Positions 7,950 to 16,816 of a stretch of 64,000 nt of DNA are shown in pieces. The stretch lies in NCBI GenBank assembly GCA_964449465.1, contig CAYVBK010000024.1:13243-77242 (forward strand), written 5' to 3'. The position numbers and the translations under genes were made by a program. The DNA comes from CAYRXM01 sp964449465. GTDB lineage: Bacteria; Chloroflexota; Anaerolineae; JAFGEY01. Below the pieces are notes generated by a model. It saw only the letters and a program-made list of their open reading frames with translations, was not told the origin of the DNA and ran no database searches. The stretch's first letter is position 1. Each line of letters starts with the position of its first letter.

Positions 7950-10130
7950 ATGTTCAAAATTCGTTGGGGCAGTTTGCGCCACAAAATCATCGTTTGGGCC
8001 TTTGCGCCGACGGCTTTGATTCTGTTGGCCGTGGCTCTGATCAGTCTGTATGCGTATCAGCGGGTGGTGGAAAATCTGGTGATCGAGCGCGATCGCGAAT
8101 TGACCCGCCTTACGGCCAATTTGCTGTCTTCAGAGTTGTTCAATCGCGCCGACCCGCTGTCCAGCGAATTTTTGACCGTGTCGGAGAGCAGCATGGCGGT
8201 GCTGGATCGCAACGGCAAGGTGTTGCTGTCAGAGCCAGACATGTCGCCAGAATGGGGGGTGGATTGGACGCGGCGGGTGCCTTTTCGCCAGATGTTGAGC
8301 CTGGGTCGGCCCACTTTTTCCAATATGATGGTGAGCAGTCGCCAGGGAGAGCGGGCGGTTGTTTTGGTGATTCCGTTGCAAGATCAGGGCGGCGATGTGG
8401 TGGGCGGTGTGGCTAGCCTGTTTTTTCTCGAGTCGACCTCGAACAATGTGATTTATCACAGCATCGAAGAATTGCGGCGGGGTGAGCGGCTTTATCTGGT
8501 AGACGGCAATAGTCGGGTGCTTTATCATACCGACGCTCAATACATCGGCCAGAGTTTTTCTGGCCAACTGGCGGTGCAATTGGTGTTGGGCGGCGGTGGT
8601 GGAGCCATGCGCACGCGCAACATTGCCGGGCAGGATATTGTAGCCAGTTTTGCTCCGGTGCCTGGCACGCCATGGGGGTTGGTGGTTGAAGAGAACTGGG
8701 ATGCCTTGATTCATACCAGCTATTTTTACAATCGCATCATGCTGCTGATGCTGGCTCTGGGCGTGCTGGCGCCGATGTGGATTGTTTCGGCCGGCACGCG
8801 ACGGATCGTGCGGCCAATTGTGCGTTTGATTGATGCGGCGCGGCAGGTGGCGAATGGGTATTTTGACCAGCGAATTGTGGCCTCGACCGGCGATGAGGTA
8901 GAAGAGTTGGCCGGTCAGTTCAACCGCATGGCCGGTCGGTTGCAAGTGTTGTACAACGACCTGGAGCGGCAGGTGGCCGAGCGCACTCACGAGTTGACGG
9001 TGTTGAACGCTCTGGCTGCGACGGTCAGCCGTTCGCTGGACCTGCGTGAAGTGTTGAGTGATGCATTGGATGGAGCGATGGGCATCACCGATATGCAGGC
9101 CGGGCAGGCCTTTATTCTGGAGCCCGAAACGCAGCAGTTGGTGTTGATTGCGCATCGCGGCGTGTCGGAGCAGATTGCCCAATATACCCGGCAGTTGCTG
9201 TTGACGACCAGCACTTCGGGGTTGGCAGCCATCGAGGGGCGGCCAGTGTCGCGGGCGGTGAGCGATTACCCTGCCGGCGGTCTGAAAGAGATGCTGATCC
9301 GGTCGGGTATCAAGTTGGTGGTCAGCGCACCCCTGCTGGCCCGGGGCAAGATGGTCGGGGCCATTGACCTGGGTTCGATGACCATGCGCGACATTGCTCC
9401 GCAAGAACTGTCTTTGCTGGCCGCCATTGGCCATCAGATCGGGGTGGCGGTGGAAAATGCCCGTCTATATGAAAAAGCGCAGCAATTGGCGGTGATGCAA
9501 GAGCGCAATCGCCTGGCGCGAGACTTGCACGATTCGGTGATGCAGTCGCTTTATGGGCTGACCATGTATGCCGAGGCGACGGCACGTCTGCTGGAGGCTG
9601 GGCGCTCTGATCTGGCTGCTGAACACCTGGGCGAAATTCGCGACACGGCGCAAATGTCGCTGCGCGAGATGCGGCTGTTGATCTTTGAGTTGCGCCCGCC
9701 GGCTGTGCAGCGTGATGGTTTGGCGGCGGCTTTGCAGTTACGCCTGGAAGCGGTTGAGCGAAGGCTGGGTATGCAGGTCGAGTTTTGGGCCGATGGTGAG
9801 TTTGGTTTGCCGGACGAGGTGCAGGAGCAAATGTACTGGGTGGCTCAAGAGTCACTCAACAATGTGCTGCGGCATGCTCACAGCGACCGCGTGTCGATCA
9901 GGTTGTTTCATCAGGCGGATGATGTGGTGTTGGAAATTGCCGATGATGGCCTGGGCTTTGATCCGGTCAGTCCTGCGGCGGGCGGCGGGTTTGGGCTGCG
10001 CGGGATGGCCGAACGGGTGGCGCGGCTGGGCGGCAGTTTGATCATTGATAGTGCGCCGGGGCATGGCACGCGAGTGCGGTTGGTCATGCCGGGCCAGGTG
10101 GGGGAAAACAAGAGGAGTATGGATGGATAA
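7950..10130 (+). CDS. Membrane sensor histidine kinase (dCache-HAMP-GAF-HisKA_3-HATPase, NarL/DesK type)
   Basis: 726 residues. Transmembrane helices at ~13-36 and ~262-280 bracket an extracytoplasmic sensing region with a Cache-like LYLVDGNSRVLYHTD segment. HAMP follows (~285-332), then a GAF domain (~352-502). The dimerisation box RLARDLHDSVMQSLYGL carries the phospho-accepting His527. The ATPase domain includes the N-box region WVAQESLNNVLRHAHS and the G-boxes DDGLGFD and GFGLRGMAERV. It overlaps the start of the cognate response regulator by eight bases. The following ABC importer genes are the most likely regulated neighbours, which is inference from position. Confidence 0.92.
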   Translation: MFKIRWGSLRHKIIVWAFAPTALILLAVALISLYAYQRVVENLVIERDRELTRLTANLLSSELFNRADPLSSEFLTVSESSMAVLDRNGKVLLSEPDMSPEWGVDWTRRVPFRQMLSLGRPTFSNMMVSSRQGERAVVLVIPLQDQGGDVVGGVASLFFLESTSNNVIYHSIEELRRGERLYLVDGNSRVLYHTDAQYIGQSFSGQLAVQLVLGGGGGAMRTRNIAGQDIVASFAPVPGTPWGLVVEENWDALIHTSYFYNRIMLLMLALGVLAPMWIVSAGTRRIVRPIVRLIDAARQVANGYFDQRIVASTGDEVEELAGQFNRMAGRLQVLYNDLERQVAERTHELTVLNALAATVSRSLDLREVLSDALDGAMGITDMQAGQAFILEPETQQLVLIAHRGVSEQIAQYTRQLLLTTSTSGLAAIEGRPVSRAVSDYPAGGLKEMLIRSGIKLVVSAPLLARGKMVGAIDLGSMTMRDIAPQELSLLAAIGHQIGVAVENARLYEKAQQLAVMQERNRLARDLHDSVMQSLYGLTMYAEATARLLEAGRSDLAAEHLGEIRDTAQMSLREMRLLIFELRPPAVQRDGLAAALQLRLEAVERRLGMQVEFWADGEFGLPDEVQEQMYWVAQESLNNVLRHAHSDRVSIRLFHQADDVVLEIADDGLGFDPVSPAAGGGFGLRGMAERVARLGGSLIIDSAPGHGTRVRLVMPGQVGENKRSMDG

Positions 10131-10803
10131 TTTATCAGAGTGTCTGGTGCGTGTTCTCATTGCCGATGACCAGTCTATTGTTCGCAAGGGCATTGCAGCC
10201 TTGTTGTCTACCGAGCCGGGCATCGAGGTGGTGGGAGAGGCGCGAGATGGCCGCGAGGCGGTAGAACTGGCTCAGGCCTTGCGCCCCGATGTGGTATTGA
10301 TGGATCTGATCATGCCGCAAATGGACGGTATCGAGGCGATCACCCAGTTGATCGCCGTGCAACCCAATGTCCATATTTTGGTGCTGACCAGTTTTGCCAG
10401 CATAGACATGATCTTGCCGGCCATCCGCGCTGGCGCGCTGGGCTATTTGCTCAAAGATTCCAGCCCGTCCGAGTTGGTTGAGGCCATTCATCAGGTTCAT
10501 TGTGGCAATGCCTCGTTGCATCCGGCGGTGGCGCGCAAGTTGTTGCAGCAGCTTTCTCAGCCAGACCGGTCGCACTCGGAACCGACGAATCATCAAGAAG
10601 CTTTGACCGAGCGAGAGGTGCACGTGCTAAAACTGGTGGCGCAGGGTTACAGCAATCAAGAGATCGCCGACCATTTGTCTTTGAGCGAGGCTACTGTGCG
10701 CACCCATGTCAGCCACATTCTGGCCAAGCTAGAGCTATCCAGCCGCACTCAGGCGGCCCTCTATGCGTTGCGCAAGGGCTGGGTTTCATTGCAAGAGGAA
10801 TAG
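10123..10803 (+). CDS. NarL/FixJ-family response regulator with LuxR-type HTH
   Basis: 226 residues. The receiver domain has acidic pocket IADDQ, phospho-acceptor Asp61 in VVLMDLIMPQMDG, Thr in LVLTSFAS and Lys in YLLKDSSPSE. The C-terminal four-helix LuxR HTH is LTEREVHVLKLVAQGYSNQEIA onward (~165-226). The start at 10123 overlaps the kinase stop and is preceded by AGAGGAG, indicating translational coupling. An intrinsic terminator lies about 55 bases downstream. Confidence 0.93.
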   Translation: MDNLSECLVRVLIADDQSIVRKGIAALLSTEPGIEVVGEARDGREAVELAQALRPDVVLMDLIMPQMDGIEAITQLIAVQPNVHILVLTSFASIDMILPAIRAGALGYLLKDSSPSELVEAIHQVHCGNASLHPAVARKLLQQLSQPDRSHSEPTNHQEALTEREVHVLKLVAQGYSNQEIADHLSLSEATVRTHVSHILAKLELSSRTQAALYALRKGWVSLQEE

Positions 10804-10858
10804 AATCGGCCACATTCTACAACAAATGTGATAGGCCCATCATCATTTGTATTCCCCA

Positions 10859-10883
10859 GACCGCTCACAGAGCGGTCTTTTTT
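10859..10883 (+). terminator. Rho-independent terminator after the two-component operon
   Basis: Seven-base stem GACCGCT/AGCGGTC with a five-base loop, followed directly by six T residues. Confidence 0.85.
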
Positions 10884-10931
10884 GTGTAGCAAGAATTCAA
10901 TGATTTTTCTGACGACAGGTCCTTGATGCTT

Positions 10932-10940
10932 TGATATACT
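10932..10940 (+). promoter_or_regulatory. Probable extended -10 promoter for the ABC importer
   Basis: TGATATACT matches the extended -10 pattern TGnTATAnT. It sits about 40 bases upstream of the lipoprotein start and just after the preceding terminator. The -35 region (ACGACA) is poor, as is common with extended -10 promoters. Confidence 0.5.
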
Positions 10941-10980
10941 ATGTTCAGCCTATCAACCCTGGTTTCTAAAAAAGGAGGAC

Positions 10981-12756
10981 ATGATGTATCATCGCAAGTG
11001 GATTGGATGGTTGGTGCTGTCTGTTGCGCTCTTGGTTTTGGGCGCATGCCAGCCGCAGACCATCATTGTCGAAAAGCAGGTGCCGGTCACTCAAATCGTC
11101 AAAGAAACGGTCAAAGAGACGGTGGTTGTGGCAGGCACTCCCCAAGTGGTCGAAAAAGAAGTGACCAAAGTGATTGAGAAAATGATCACGGCCACACCTA
11201 CGCCGGTCACGGTGAACAAGGGTGGCACGGTGATCGAAAGCACCTTTGCCGACGCCGAGATTTTGAACCCCATTCTGTCTACCGATCAGTCTTCGTCCGA
11301 TGTAGAGGCGTTGCTGTTCAACAGCCTGGTGGGCATCAATCCCGATGATTTGACCGTCATCCCCGAACTGGCCGAAAAATGGGATGTCTCTGCCGACGGC
11401 TTGACCTTTACCTACTATTTGCGTAAGGATGTCAAGTGGCACGACGGCGAGCCCTTTACGGCCCAAGATGTCAAGTTTACTTTTGACACCATTCTCAACC
11501 CCGATGTCAACTCGCCGCGCCGCGCCGACATTGCCGACCTGTTGACGCCAGACCAAATTGTGGTGTTGGATGATTACACCATCCGCTTTACGCTGAGCAA
11601 CATAGACGCCACCTGGCTGTGCTGCAAAGATGTTTATCCCATCATCCCCCAGCACATCCTGGGTGGGCTGTCGGCAGCCGATTTCAATGCCGCCGAATTT
11701 AACACCCTGGCTCCCATTGGCACCGGCCCCTTTATGTTCCGCGAGTGGGTCAAGGACGATCACATTGCCCTGGTCAAGAATCCCGAGTATTTCAAAGGCG
11801 CGCCCAACATTGACTTTTGGTACTATAAAGTGGTAGCCGATCAGACGGTCGAGTACGCTCAACTTCAAACCGGCGAAGTGGATTATGCCGACATCAAGGG
11901 TGCGTTGTGGGAAGATGCTCAAAAGCAGTCTTATTTGAACTGCAAAGCCTACTCGCAATTCAGCTTTACCTTTTACATCTATCAGTTGGATCCCGAAAAA
12001 TCGCCGCTGTTCCTGGATGTGCGCACCCGTCAGGCCTTGCTGTATGCTCTCGACCGCGAGGCTTTGGTAGACAGTGTGATCTTTGGTCTGGGCGAGATCG
12101 CTCATTCGACTGTGCCGCCGCTGTCGTGGGCGTATAATCCTGATAACGAGCCGCGCTATGAGTACGATGTCGAAAAGGCCAAGCAGCTCTTGGAAGAGGC
12201 TGGCTGGAAAGACACCGATGGTGATGGCATCCGCGAGGCGCATGGCGTGCAAGGCGTGGCCGATGGCACCAAATTCTCTTTCGAGATCAATACCAATGCC
12301 GGCAACAATGAGCGCGAGCAGGACATTGTGGCCATGCAGCAATACTGGGCCAAGATCGGTGTCGAAGCCAAGCCGATGCCTCTGGAATGGAATGCCCTGT
12401 TGGCCAAGCTGACCGAAACCTATGATTTCCAAATGATCCTGGTCGGCTTTAATTGGGACGTGGATCCCGATCAAAAGACCATGTGGCATACCGAATCGTA
12501 TGGCGGCGGCTTTAACATGAACAAGTATTCCAACCCTGCGCTGGACAAGATATTGGACGATGCGTTGCAGACGGTAGATCAGGCCAAACGCAAAGACCTT
12601 TATTTCCAGATGCAGAAAATCCTGGCTCAAGATGTACCGGCGCCCATCCTGTACTTTAGAGAAGGCACCAATTGTTGGAACAAGCGATTGCACGAATATG
12701 ATCCCAATACGGTGCAAACGCGCTGGAACATCGAAGAGTGGTGGGTAGACCGTTAA
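10981..12756 (+). CDS. ABC transporter substrate-binding lipoprotein (SBP_bac_5, oligopeptide/dipeptide type)
   Basis: 591 residues with a lipoprotein signal peptide ending VLGAC (lipid-modified Cys ~23). A heptad-like charged spacer of about 45 residues (VEKEVTKVIEKM) follows and lifts the binding domain off the membrane. The mature domain has the cluster C signature FTYYLRKDVKWHDGEPFTAQDVKFTFDTI and later blocks TGPFMFREW and RQALLYALDREALV. Strong AAAGGAGGA ribosome binding site. It captures peptides or oligosaccharides for the two permeases that follow; no ATPase gene is present, so nucleotide-binding subunits must come from elsewhere. The C-terminal EEWWVDR ending is intact. Confidence 0.92.
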   Translation: MMYHRKWIGWLVLSVALLVLGACQPQTIIVEKQVPVTQIVKETVKETVVVAGTPQVVEKEVTKVIEKMITATPTPVTVNKGGTVIESTFADAEILNPILSTDQSSSDVEALLFNSLVGINPDDLTVIPELAEKWDVSADGLTFTYYLRKDVKWHDGEPFTAQDVKFTFDTILNPDVNSPRRADIADLLTPDQIVVLDDYTIRFTLSNIDATWLCCKDVYPIIPQHILGGLSAADFNAAEFNTLAPIGTGPFMFREWVKDDHIALVKNPEYFKGAPNIDFWYYKVVADQTVEYAQLQTGEVDYADIKGALWEDAQKQSYLNCKAYSQFSFTFYIYQLDPEKSPLFLDVRTRQALLYALDREALVDSVIFGLGEIAHSTVPPLSWAYNPDNEPRYEYDVEKAKQLLEEAGWKDTDGDGIREAHGVQGVADGTKFSFEINTNAGNNEREQDIVAMQQYWAKIGVEAKPMPLEWNALLAKLTETYDFQMILVGFNWDVDPDQKTMWHTESYGGGFNMNKYSNPALDKILDDALQTVDQAKRKDLYFQMQKILAQDVPAPILYFREGTNCWNKRLHEYDPNTVQTRWNIEEWWVDR

Positions 12757-12808
12757 CCTGGACTTCTTGACAGGTAACGTGGACCGGGGACCGTGTTACC
12801 TGTACCCT

Positions 12809-12840
12809 GGGGCTGGAGCCCACGCTCCAGCCCCTTTTTT
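12809..12840 (+). terminator. Intercistronic terminator-like hairpin between binding protein and permease
   Basis: Eleven-base GC-rich perfect stem (12809-12819 with 12824-12834), four-base loop, then six T residues. An upstream 9-base inverted repeat ACAGGTAAC/GTTACCTGT (12770-12778 and 12795-12803) could form an additional stem. It probably lets most transcripts end after the abundant binding protein while a fraction continues into the permeases. Confidence 0.75.
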
Positions 12841-12855
12841 CCTGTCGAGGTAAAT

Positions 12856-13839
12856 ATGGGAAAATTCTTGTTCCGTCGAATTTTGCAAGCGGTGCCCGTT
12901 TTTATCGGTGTGACCATTCTATCCTTTGTCCTGATTCACTCGGTGCCGGGCGGCCCGCTGGCACGTCTGGAACTGGATAAAGACATCAAGCCGGAGGACA
13001 TTGCCCGCATCCGCTCCAACATGGGGTTGGATCAGCCGGTGTGGAAGCAGTATTTCATCTGGGCCGGCTTGTTGCCCAACAGCCGCGGCGGCTATGCCGG
13101 CTTGTTGCAAGGCGATCTAGGGATTTCGTATATTGACCAGACACCGGTCAGTCAAAACATCATCGAGCGATTACCCAATACCCTGCTGTTGAGCGTTACC
13201 TCGTTCATTTTGAGCCTGGCTATGGCTTTGCCGGTGGGAGTTTGGTCGGCCATCCGGCAGTATTCCTGGTTCGACAACGTGGCTACGGTTCTCAGCACGG
13301 CGGGTGTTTCCATTCCGGCTTTTTGGTTTGGCCTGATTGCCATTTTGATCTTTGCAGTGCGGCTGCGTTGCTTGCCTTCTGGGGGCATGTATACGTTGGG
13401 CAAAGAAAAAACCTTGTTTGATTTGTTGACTCACCTGATTATGCCGGCGGCCATCCTGTCTATTTTGAATGTGGCCGGTTGGAACCGCTTTATCCGCGCC
13501 AGTGTGCTAGAGGTGATGAATCAGGATTATGTGCGCACGGCGCGGGCCAAAGGGCTGCGCGAGCAACTGGTGATCGGGCGACACATTTTGCGCAATGCCC
13601 TGATTCCGGTGGCTACGCTGGTCGGGCTGGCTATACCGGGGCTGGTCAGCGGTGCCTTGATCACCGAGACCATCTTTGGCTGGCCGGGCATGGGACGGCT
13701 GGCTTTTACGGCGGCAACCAAGCGCGACTATCCGATGATCATGGGGACATTGGTGATCGGCACGGTGATGGTGATTTTTGGCAATCTGGTGGCCGATGTG
13801 GCCTATACTTTTTTGGATCCGCGTATCAAGGCCGAATAA
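12856..13839 (+). CDS. ABC transporter permease, DppB/OppB type
   Basis: 327 residues and six predicted membrane helices. It begins with GKFLFRRILQAVPVFIGVTILSF, the classic OppB N-terminus. The cytoplasmic EAA-type loop reads VRTARAKGLREQLVIGRHILRNALIP. Start at 12856 behind GTCGAGGTAA. It forms the first half of the translocation pore with the next gene, twelve bases downstream. Confidence 0.92.
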   Translation: MGKFLFRRILQAVPVFIGVTILSFVLIHSVPGGPLARLELDKDIKPEDIARIRSNMGLDQPVWKQYFIWAGLLPNSRGGYAGLLQGDLGISYIDQTPVSQNIIERLPNTLLLSVTSFILSLAMALPVGVWSAIRQYSWFDNVATVLSTAGVSIPAFWFGLIAILIFAVRLRCLPSGGMYTLGKEKTLFDLLTHLIMPAAILSILNVAGWNRFIRASVLEVMNQDYVRTARAKGLREQLVIGRHILRNALIPVATLVGLAIPGLVSGALITETIFGWPGMGRLAFTAATKRDYPMIMGTLVIGTVMVIFGNLVADVAYTFLDPRIKAE

Positions 13840-13851
13840 AGCGAGGGAAAT

Positions 13852-14811
13852 ATGTCTGTCCAAACCCTGGAACCTGTTCAAAATCCCATTCGCGCCAGAG
13901 CGGCGGCTCAGCTCCGGCTGCGAGAAGCGACCAAGACGCCCGGTCTGGTCGGCATGGCCTGGCAGCGATTTCGCCGGGACAAGTTGGCGATGTTGGGCGC
14001 GGCGGTCTTGATCATCTTGATGGCTATGTCGTTGAGCGCACCGCTGCTCTCCAAATACGTGACCCGCTTTGAGCCGGCCGACATTGAACTGGGGGCATCG
14101 CTCAAGGGGCCGGGCTATCGCAAAAGCGCAGATCAGCCGGTGCATTGGCTCGGCACCGACGAGTTGGGGCGCGATGTGCTGACTCGCGCCATTTATGGCG
14201 GGCGAGTGTCTTTGTACGTGGCCCTGTTGACCGAGTTGCTTTCGCTGACTATCGGCACGGTGATCGGCGCAGTGGCCGGTTATTATGGCGGGTGGGTAGA
14301 TAATGCGCTGATGCGCGCGGTAGACATTATTCTGTCCATTCCCGATCTGTTTTTGTTGATCCTGGTGGCGGTGGTGTTTCGGCCTGGCGTGACCGGTCTG
14401 GCTGTGGTGATCGCCGCGCTCAACTGGACCGGGGCCTCACGGCTGGTGCGCGGCGAGTTTTTGGCCCTCAAAGCCCGCGATTTTGTAGACGCGGCCCGCG
14501 TGGTGGGCGCCCGTGACTCGAGCATCATCTTTAAGCACATCTTGCCCAATGCCACTTCGCCGATCATTGTTTCGTCTACGCTGGCCCTGGGCGGCGTGAT
14601 TCTCACCGAATCTGCGCTCAGCTATTTGGGTATGGGCGTGCAGCCGCCTACGCCCAGTTGGGGCAATATGCTCTCCAACGCCCAGCAGTATCTCTATCGG
14701 GCGCCCTATTTGATCTTGATCCCCGGCTTTATGATCTTTATCACCGTGCTGTCGGGGAATTTGATGGGGAATGGGCTGCGCGATGCCTTGGACCCACGCA
14801 TGCGCCGATAA
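13852..14811 (+). CDS. ABC transporter permease, DppC/OppC type
   Basis: 319 residues. An N-terminal amphipathic stretch is followed by a first helix (LAMLGAAVLIILMAM), then the OppC-type block HWLGTDELGRDVLTRAIYGGRVSL. The EAA loop is ARDFVDAARVVGARDSSIIFKHILPN, and the C-terminus GNGLRDALDPRMRR is typical. RBS GCGAGGGAAAT. The operon stops here without DppD/DppF ATPases; the next gene is argS. Confidence 0.92.
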   Translation: MSVQTLEPVQNPIRARAAAQLRLREATKTPGLVGMAWQRFRRDKLAMLGAAVLIILMAMSLSAPLLSKYVTRFEPADIELGASLKGPGYRKSADQPVHWLGTDELGRDVLTRAIYGGRVSLYVALLTELLSLTIGTVIGAVAGYYGGWVDNALMRAVDIILSIPDLFLLILVAVVFRPGVTGLAVVIAALNWTGASRLVRGEFLALKARDFVDAARVVGARDSSIIFKHILPNATSPIIVSSTLALGGVILTESALSYLGMGVQPPTPSWGNMLSNAQQYLYRAPYLILIPGFMIFITVLSGNLMGNGLRDALDPRMRR

Positions 14812-14857
14812 TTACGATATGCCTGTCCGGCTCTTTTTGCACTCTGTTTGCCCAAAT

Positions 14858-14928
14858 CGTCAAAAACGAGTAAAATCTCTAGCCGCACGTAGAATGATTG
14901 GACGCGTGCGGCTAGAGTCGTTTTGACG
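14858..14928 (+). promoter_or_regulatory. Long stem-loop in the argS leader
   Basis: A perfect 13-base inner stem (CTCTAGCCGCACG at 14877-14889 with 14905-14917) lies inside an 11/12-base outer stem (14858-14869 with 14918-14928, one bulge). There is no T-tract. It ends about 20 bases before the argS start, so it probably affects argS mRNA stability or translation. No T-box consensus TGGNACCGCG is seen. Confidence 0.5.
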
Positions 14929-14949
14929 AGTTGGAAGAAAGAGCATGCC

Positions 14950-16623
14950 ATGTTGATCCCCCAAATGATTGCCGATCTGGTTCGGTGCGCCATCGAGCAG
15001 GCGCAGCAGGTGGGCGATTTGCCCGTGTTGACCATTCCTGATATTGCCGTGCAGCCGCCGCGCAACCCCGATTTTGGCGATGTGGCGACATCGGTGTGTT
15101 TGCAGTTGGCCCGCCCGGCGCGGTTGGCTCCGCTCAAAATCGCCGAAATCGTTGTGCGCCATCTGCCGGCCCACGAGATGATCGGCGCCGCCGAACCGGC
15201 GGCGCCCGGTTTTATCAACTTTCGCCTGTCGCCGGGCTGGCTGGCCCGACAGGTTGATGCGATTCTGGCGGCCGGGCCGGGCTGGGGGCAGATAGATGTG
15301 GGGCATGGTCGGCGCGTGCAGGTGGAATATGGCAGCGCCAATCCCACCGGGCCGCTGCATGCCGGTTTTGGCCGCAACGTGACTTTGGGCGACGGCATTG
15401 CCAACGTGCTGGCGGCGTCCGGCTATCAGGTGCAGCGTGAGTATTATGTCAACGACGCCGGTACGCAGGTACAAAAGCTGGGCGAAAGTCTATTGGCTCG
15501 CTACTGTCAGTTGTTGGGGCAAGAGGCGGCACTGCCGGAGGATGGCTATCGAGGCAACTATGTGATCGAGTGGGCGCAAGAGATTTTGAACGTTGAGGGG
15601 CGGCGGTTTTTGGACATGCCTGCGGACGAGGCGCAACTGGCTTTGGGCGAGATGGGCATCCAAAAAGCTCTGCGCAACATCCAATCTGACTGCGAGCGGC
15701 TGCATATTCACTATGACCGCTGGTTTTCGGAAAAGAGCCTGTATCAAGATGGGACATACGAACACATTTTGGGGCAATTAAACGCCAAAAATGCCCAGTA
15801 TGTCAAGGATGGGGCGATCTGGTTCAATGCGACGGCCTTTGGTGGAGACAAGGACGAAGTGCTGGTGCGTTCCAGCGGATTGCCCGGCTATTTTGCCTCC
15901 GATGTGGCCTATCATTATGACAAGTTTGTGCGGCGTGGTTTCGAGTGGGTGATTGATGTGTGGGGCGCCGATCATCAGGGCCATGTGCCGCGCATGCATG
16001 CCATGATGCGCGCCCTCGACCTGGACCCAAGTGCCTTGACATTGTTGATCTATCAAATGGTGACGATCATTCAGGGTGGACAAAATGTGATCATGTCCAA
16101 GCGTGCTGGCACGATGGTGTCGTTGCGCGAGTTGTTGGATGATGTGGGCCCCGATGCCACTCGCTTTTTCCTGTTGCAGCGTTCGGCCGATAGCCAGATG
16201 GATTTTGATGTGGACCTAGCGAAAAAGCAGAGCGACGAAAATCCGGTCTATTACGTGCAATATGCCCATGCTCGCATCTCGAGTGTGATGCGTACGGCTC
16301 GCGAACGGGGCTGGAGCGACTGGTCGAGCGGCGATGTGAGCCTGTTGACTCACCCGGCCGAGTTGACTTTGATTCGCAAGATGGTGCAATTGCCCGAAGT
16401 GGTGATGCGCTCGGCGTTGGAACTGGCTCCCCATCACCTGTGCTATTATGCCCAAGAGTTAGCCAACGCCTTTCATTCTTTTTATCAAGAGTGTCGTATC
16501 GTTTCATCCGATCCTGCCGATGCGGCTCTGACCTGCGCCCGTCTCAAGCTGGTAAGCGCGGCCCAGCATACTCTGGCCAACGCGTTGCACATCATCGGGG
16601 TAGACGCACCGGAGCAAATGTAA
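14950..16623 (+). CDS. argS: Arginyl-tRNA synthetase
   Basis: 557 residues; class Ia synthetase charging tRNA-Arg. The N-terminal additional domain includes NPDFGDVATSVCLQLAR. The ATP motif appears as NPTGPLHAGFGRN, the ArgS variant of HIGH (HAGF, residues ~137-140). The KMSKS-equivalent is MSKRAGT at ~382-388. The DALR anticodon-binding domain ends with LANALHIIGVDAPEQM. Start 14950 is chosen because it begins at the conserved N-terminus behind a GGAAGAAAGAG stretch; an upstream in-frame ATG at 14923 sits inside the leader hairpin. Confidence 0.95.
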   Translation: MLIPQMIADLVRCAIEQAQQVGDLPVLTIPDIAVQPPRNPDFGDVATSVCLQLARPARLAPLKIAEIVVRHLPAHEMIGAAEPAAPGFINFRLSPGWLARQVDAILAAGPGWGQIDVGHGRRVQVEYGSANPTGPLHAGFGRNVTLGDGIANVLAASGYQVQREYYVNDAGTQVQKLGESLLARYCQLLGQEAALPEDGYRGNYVIEWAQEILNVEGRRFLDMPADEAQLALGEMGIQKALRNIQSDCERLHIHYDRWFSEKSLYQDGTYEHILGQLNAKNAQYVKDGAIWFNATAFGGDKDEVLVRSSGLPGYFASDVAYHYDKFVRRGFEWVIDVWGADHQGHVPRMHAMMRALDLDPSALTLLIYQMVTIIQGGQNVIMSKRAGTMVSLRELLDDVGPDATRFFLLQRSADSQMDFDVDLAKKQSDENPVYYVQYAHARISSVMRTARERGWSDWSSGDVSLLTHPAELTLIRKMVQLPEVVMRSALELAPHHLCYYAQELANAFHSFYQECRIVSSDPADAALTCARLKLVSAAQHTLANALHIIGVDAPEQM

Positions 16624-16630
16624 AGCTGGT

Positions 16631-16658
16631 TTGACAGTCGGCCAAAATCACATATAAT
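16631..16658 (+). promoter_or_regulatory. Near-consensus sigma70 promoter of the tRNA gene
   Basis: TTGACA (16631-16636) and TATAAT (16653-16658) with a 16-base spacer, ending 11 bases before the tRNA 5' end. Confidence 0.88.
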
Positions 16659-16669
16659 CCAGTTTGTGC

Positions 16670-16743
16670 GGGCGGTTAGCTCAGTTGGTTAGAGCGCCTC
16701 GCTTACACCGAGGAGGTCACAGGTTCGAGTCCTGTACCGCCCA
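16670..16743 (+). tRNA. tRNA-Val (anticodon UAC)
   Basis: A 74-nt cloverleaf. Acceptor stem GGGCGGT/ACCGCCC, D-arm TAGCTCAGTTGGTTAGAGC, anticodon stem CCTCG/CGAGG with loop CTTACAC (anticodon TAC), and T-arm CAGGTTCGAGTCCTG. The discriminator base is A; the full CCA tail is not genome-encoded. Confidence 0.96.
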
Positions 16744-16760
16744 TTCAGGTCAGCAAAAAA

Positions 16761-16790
16761 CAAGGCCAGGCATCAAGCCTGGCCTTGTTT
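16761..16790. terminator. Bidirectional intrinsic terminator between tRNA-Val and the cohesin locus
   Basis: Eleven-base stem CAAGGCCAGGC/GCCTGGCCTTG with loop ATCAA. It is followed by TTTCTT on the plus strand and preceded by AAAAAA (T-tract for the minus strand). It serves the tRNA on one side and the minus-strand cohesin-LysM operon on the other. Confidence 0.85.
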
Positions 16791-16816
16791 CTTATTGCGA
16801 CCGAGTGAATCTTGGC

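Noticed and set aside
5844..7982. Minus-strand open frame of 712 codons opposite the GH2-GNAT gene
   Set aside because: Translation shows no domain; the plus-strand frame has full catalytic motifs and a ribosome binding site. High GC keeps the antisense frame open.
10966..12717. Minus-strand 583-codon frame opposite the ABC binding protein
   Set aside because: Antisense shadow; the plus strand has a lipobox and the SBP_bac_5 signature.
14858..14928. T-box riboswitch upstream of argS
   Set aside because: No TGGNACCGCG T-box sequence and no terminator U-tract; only a plain stem-loop is visible.
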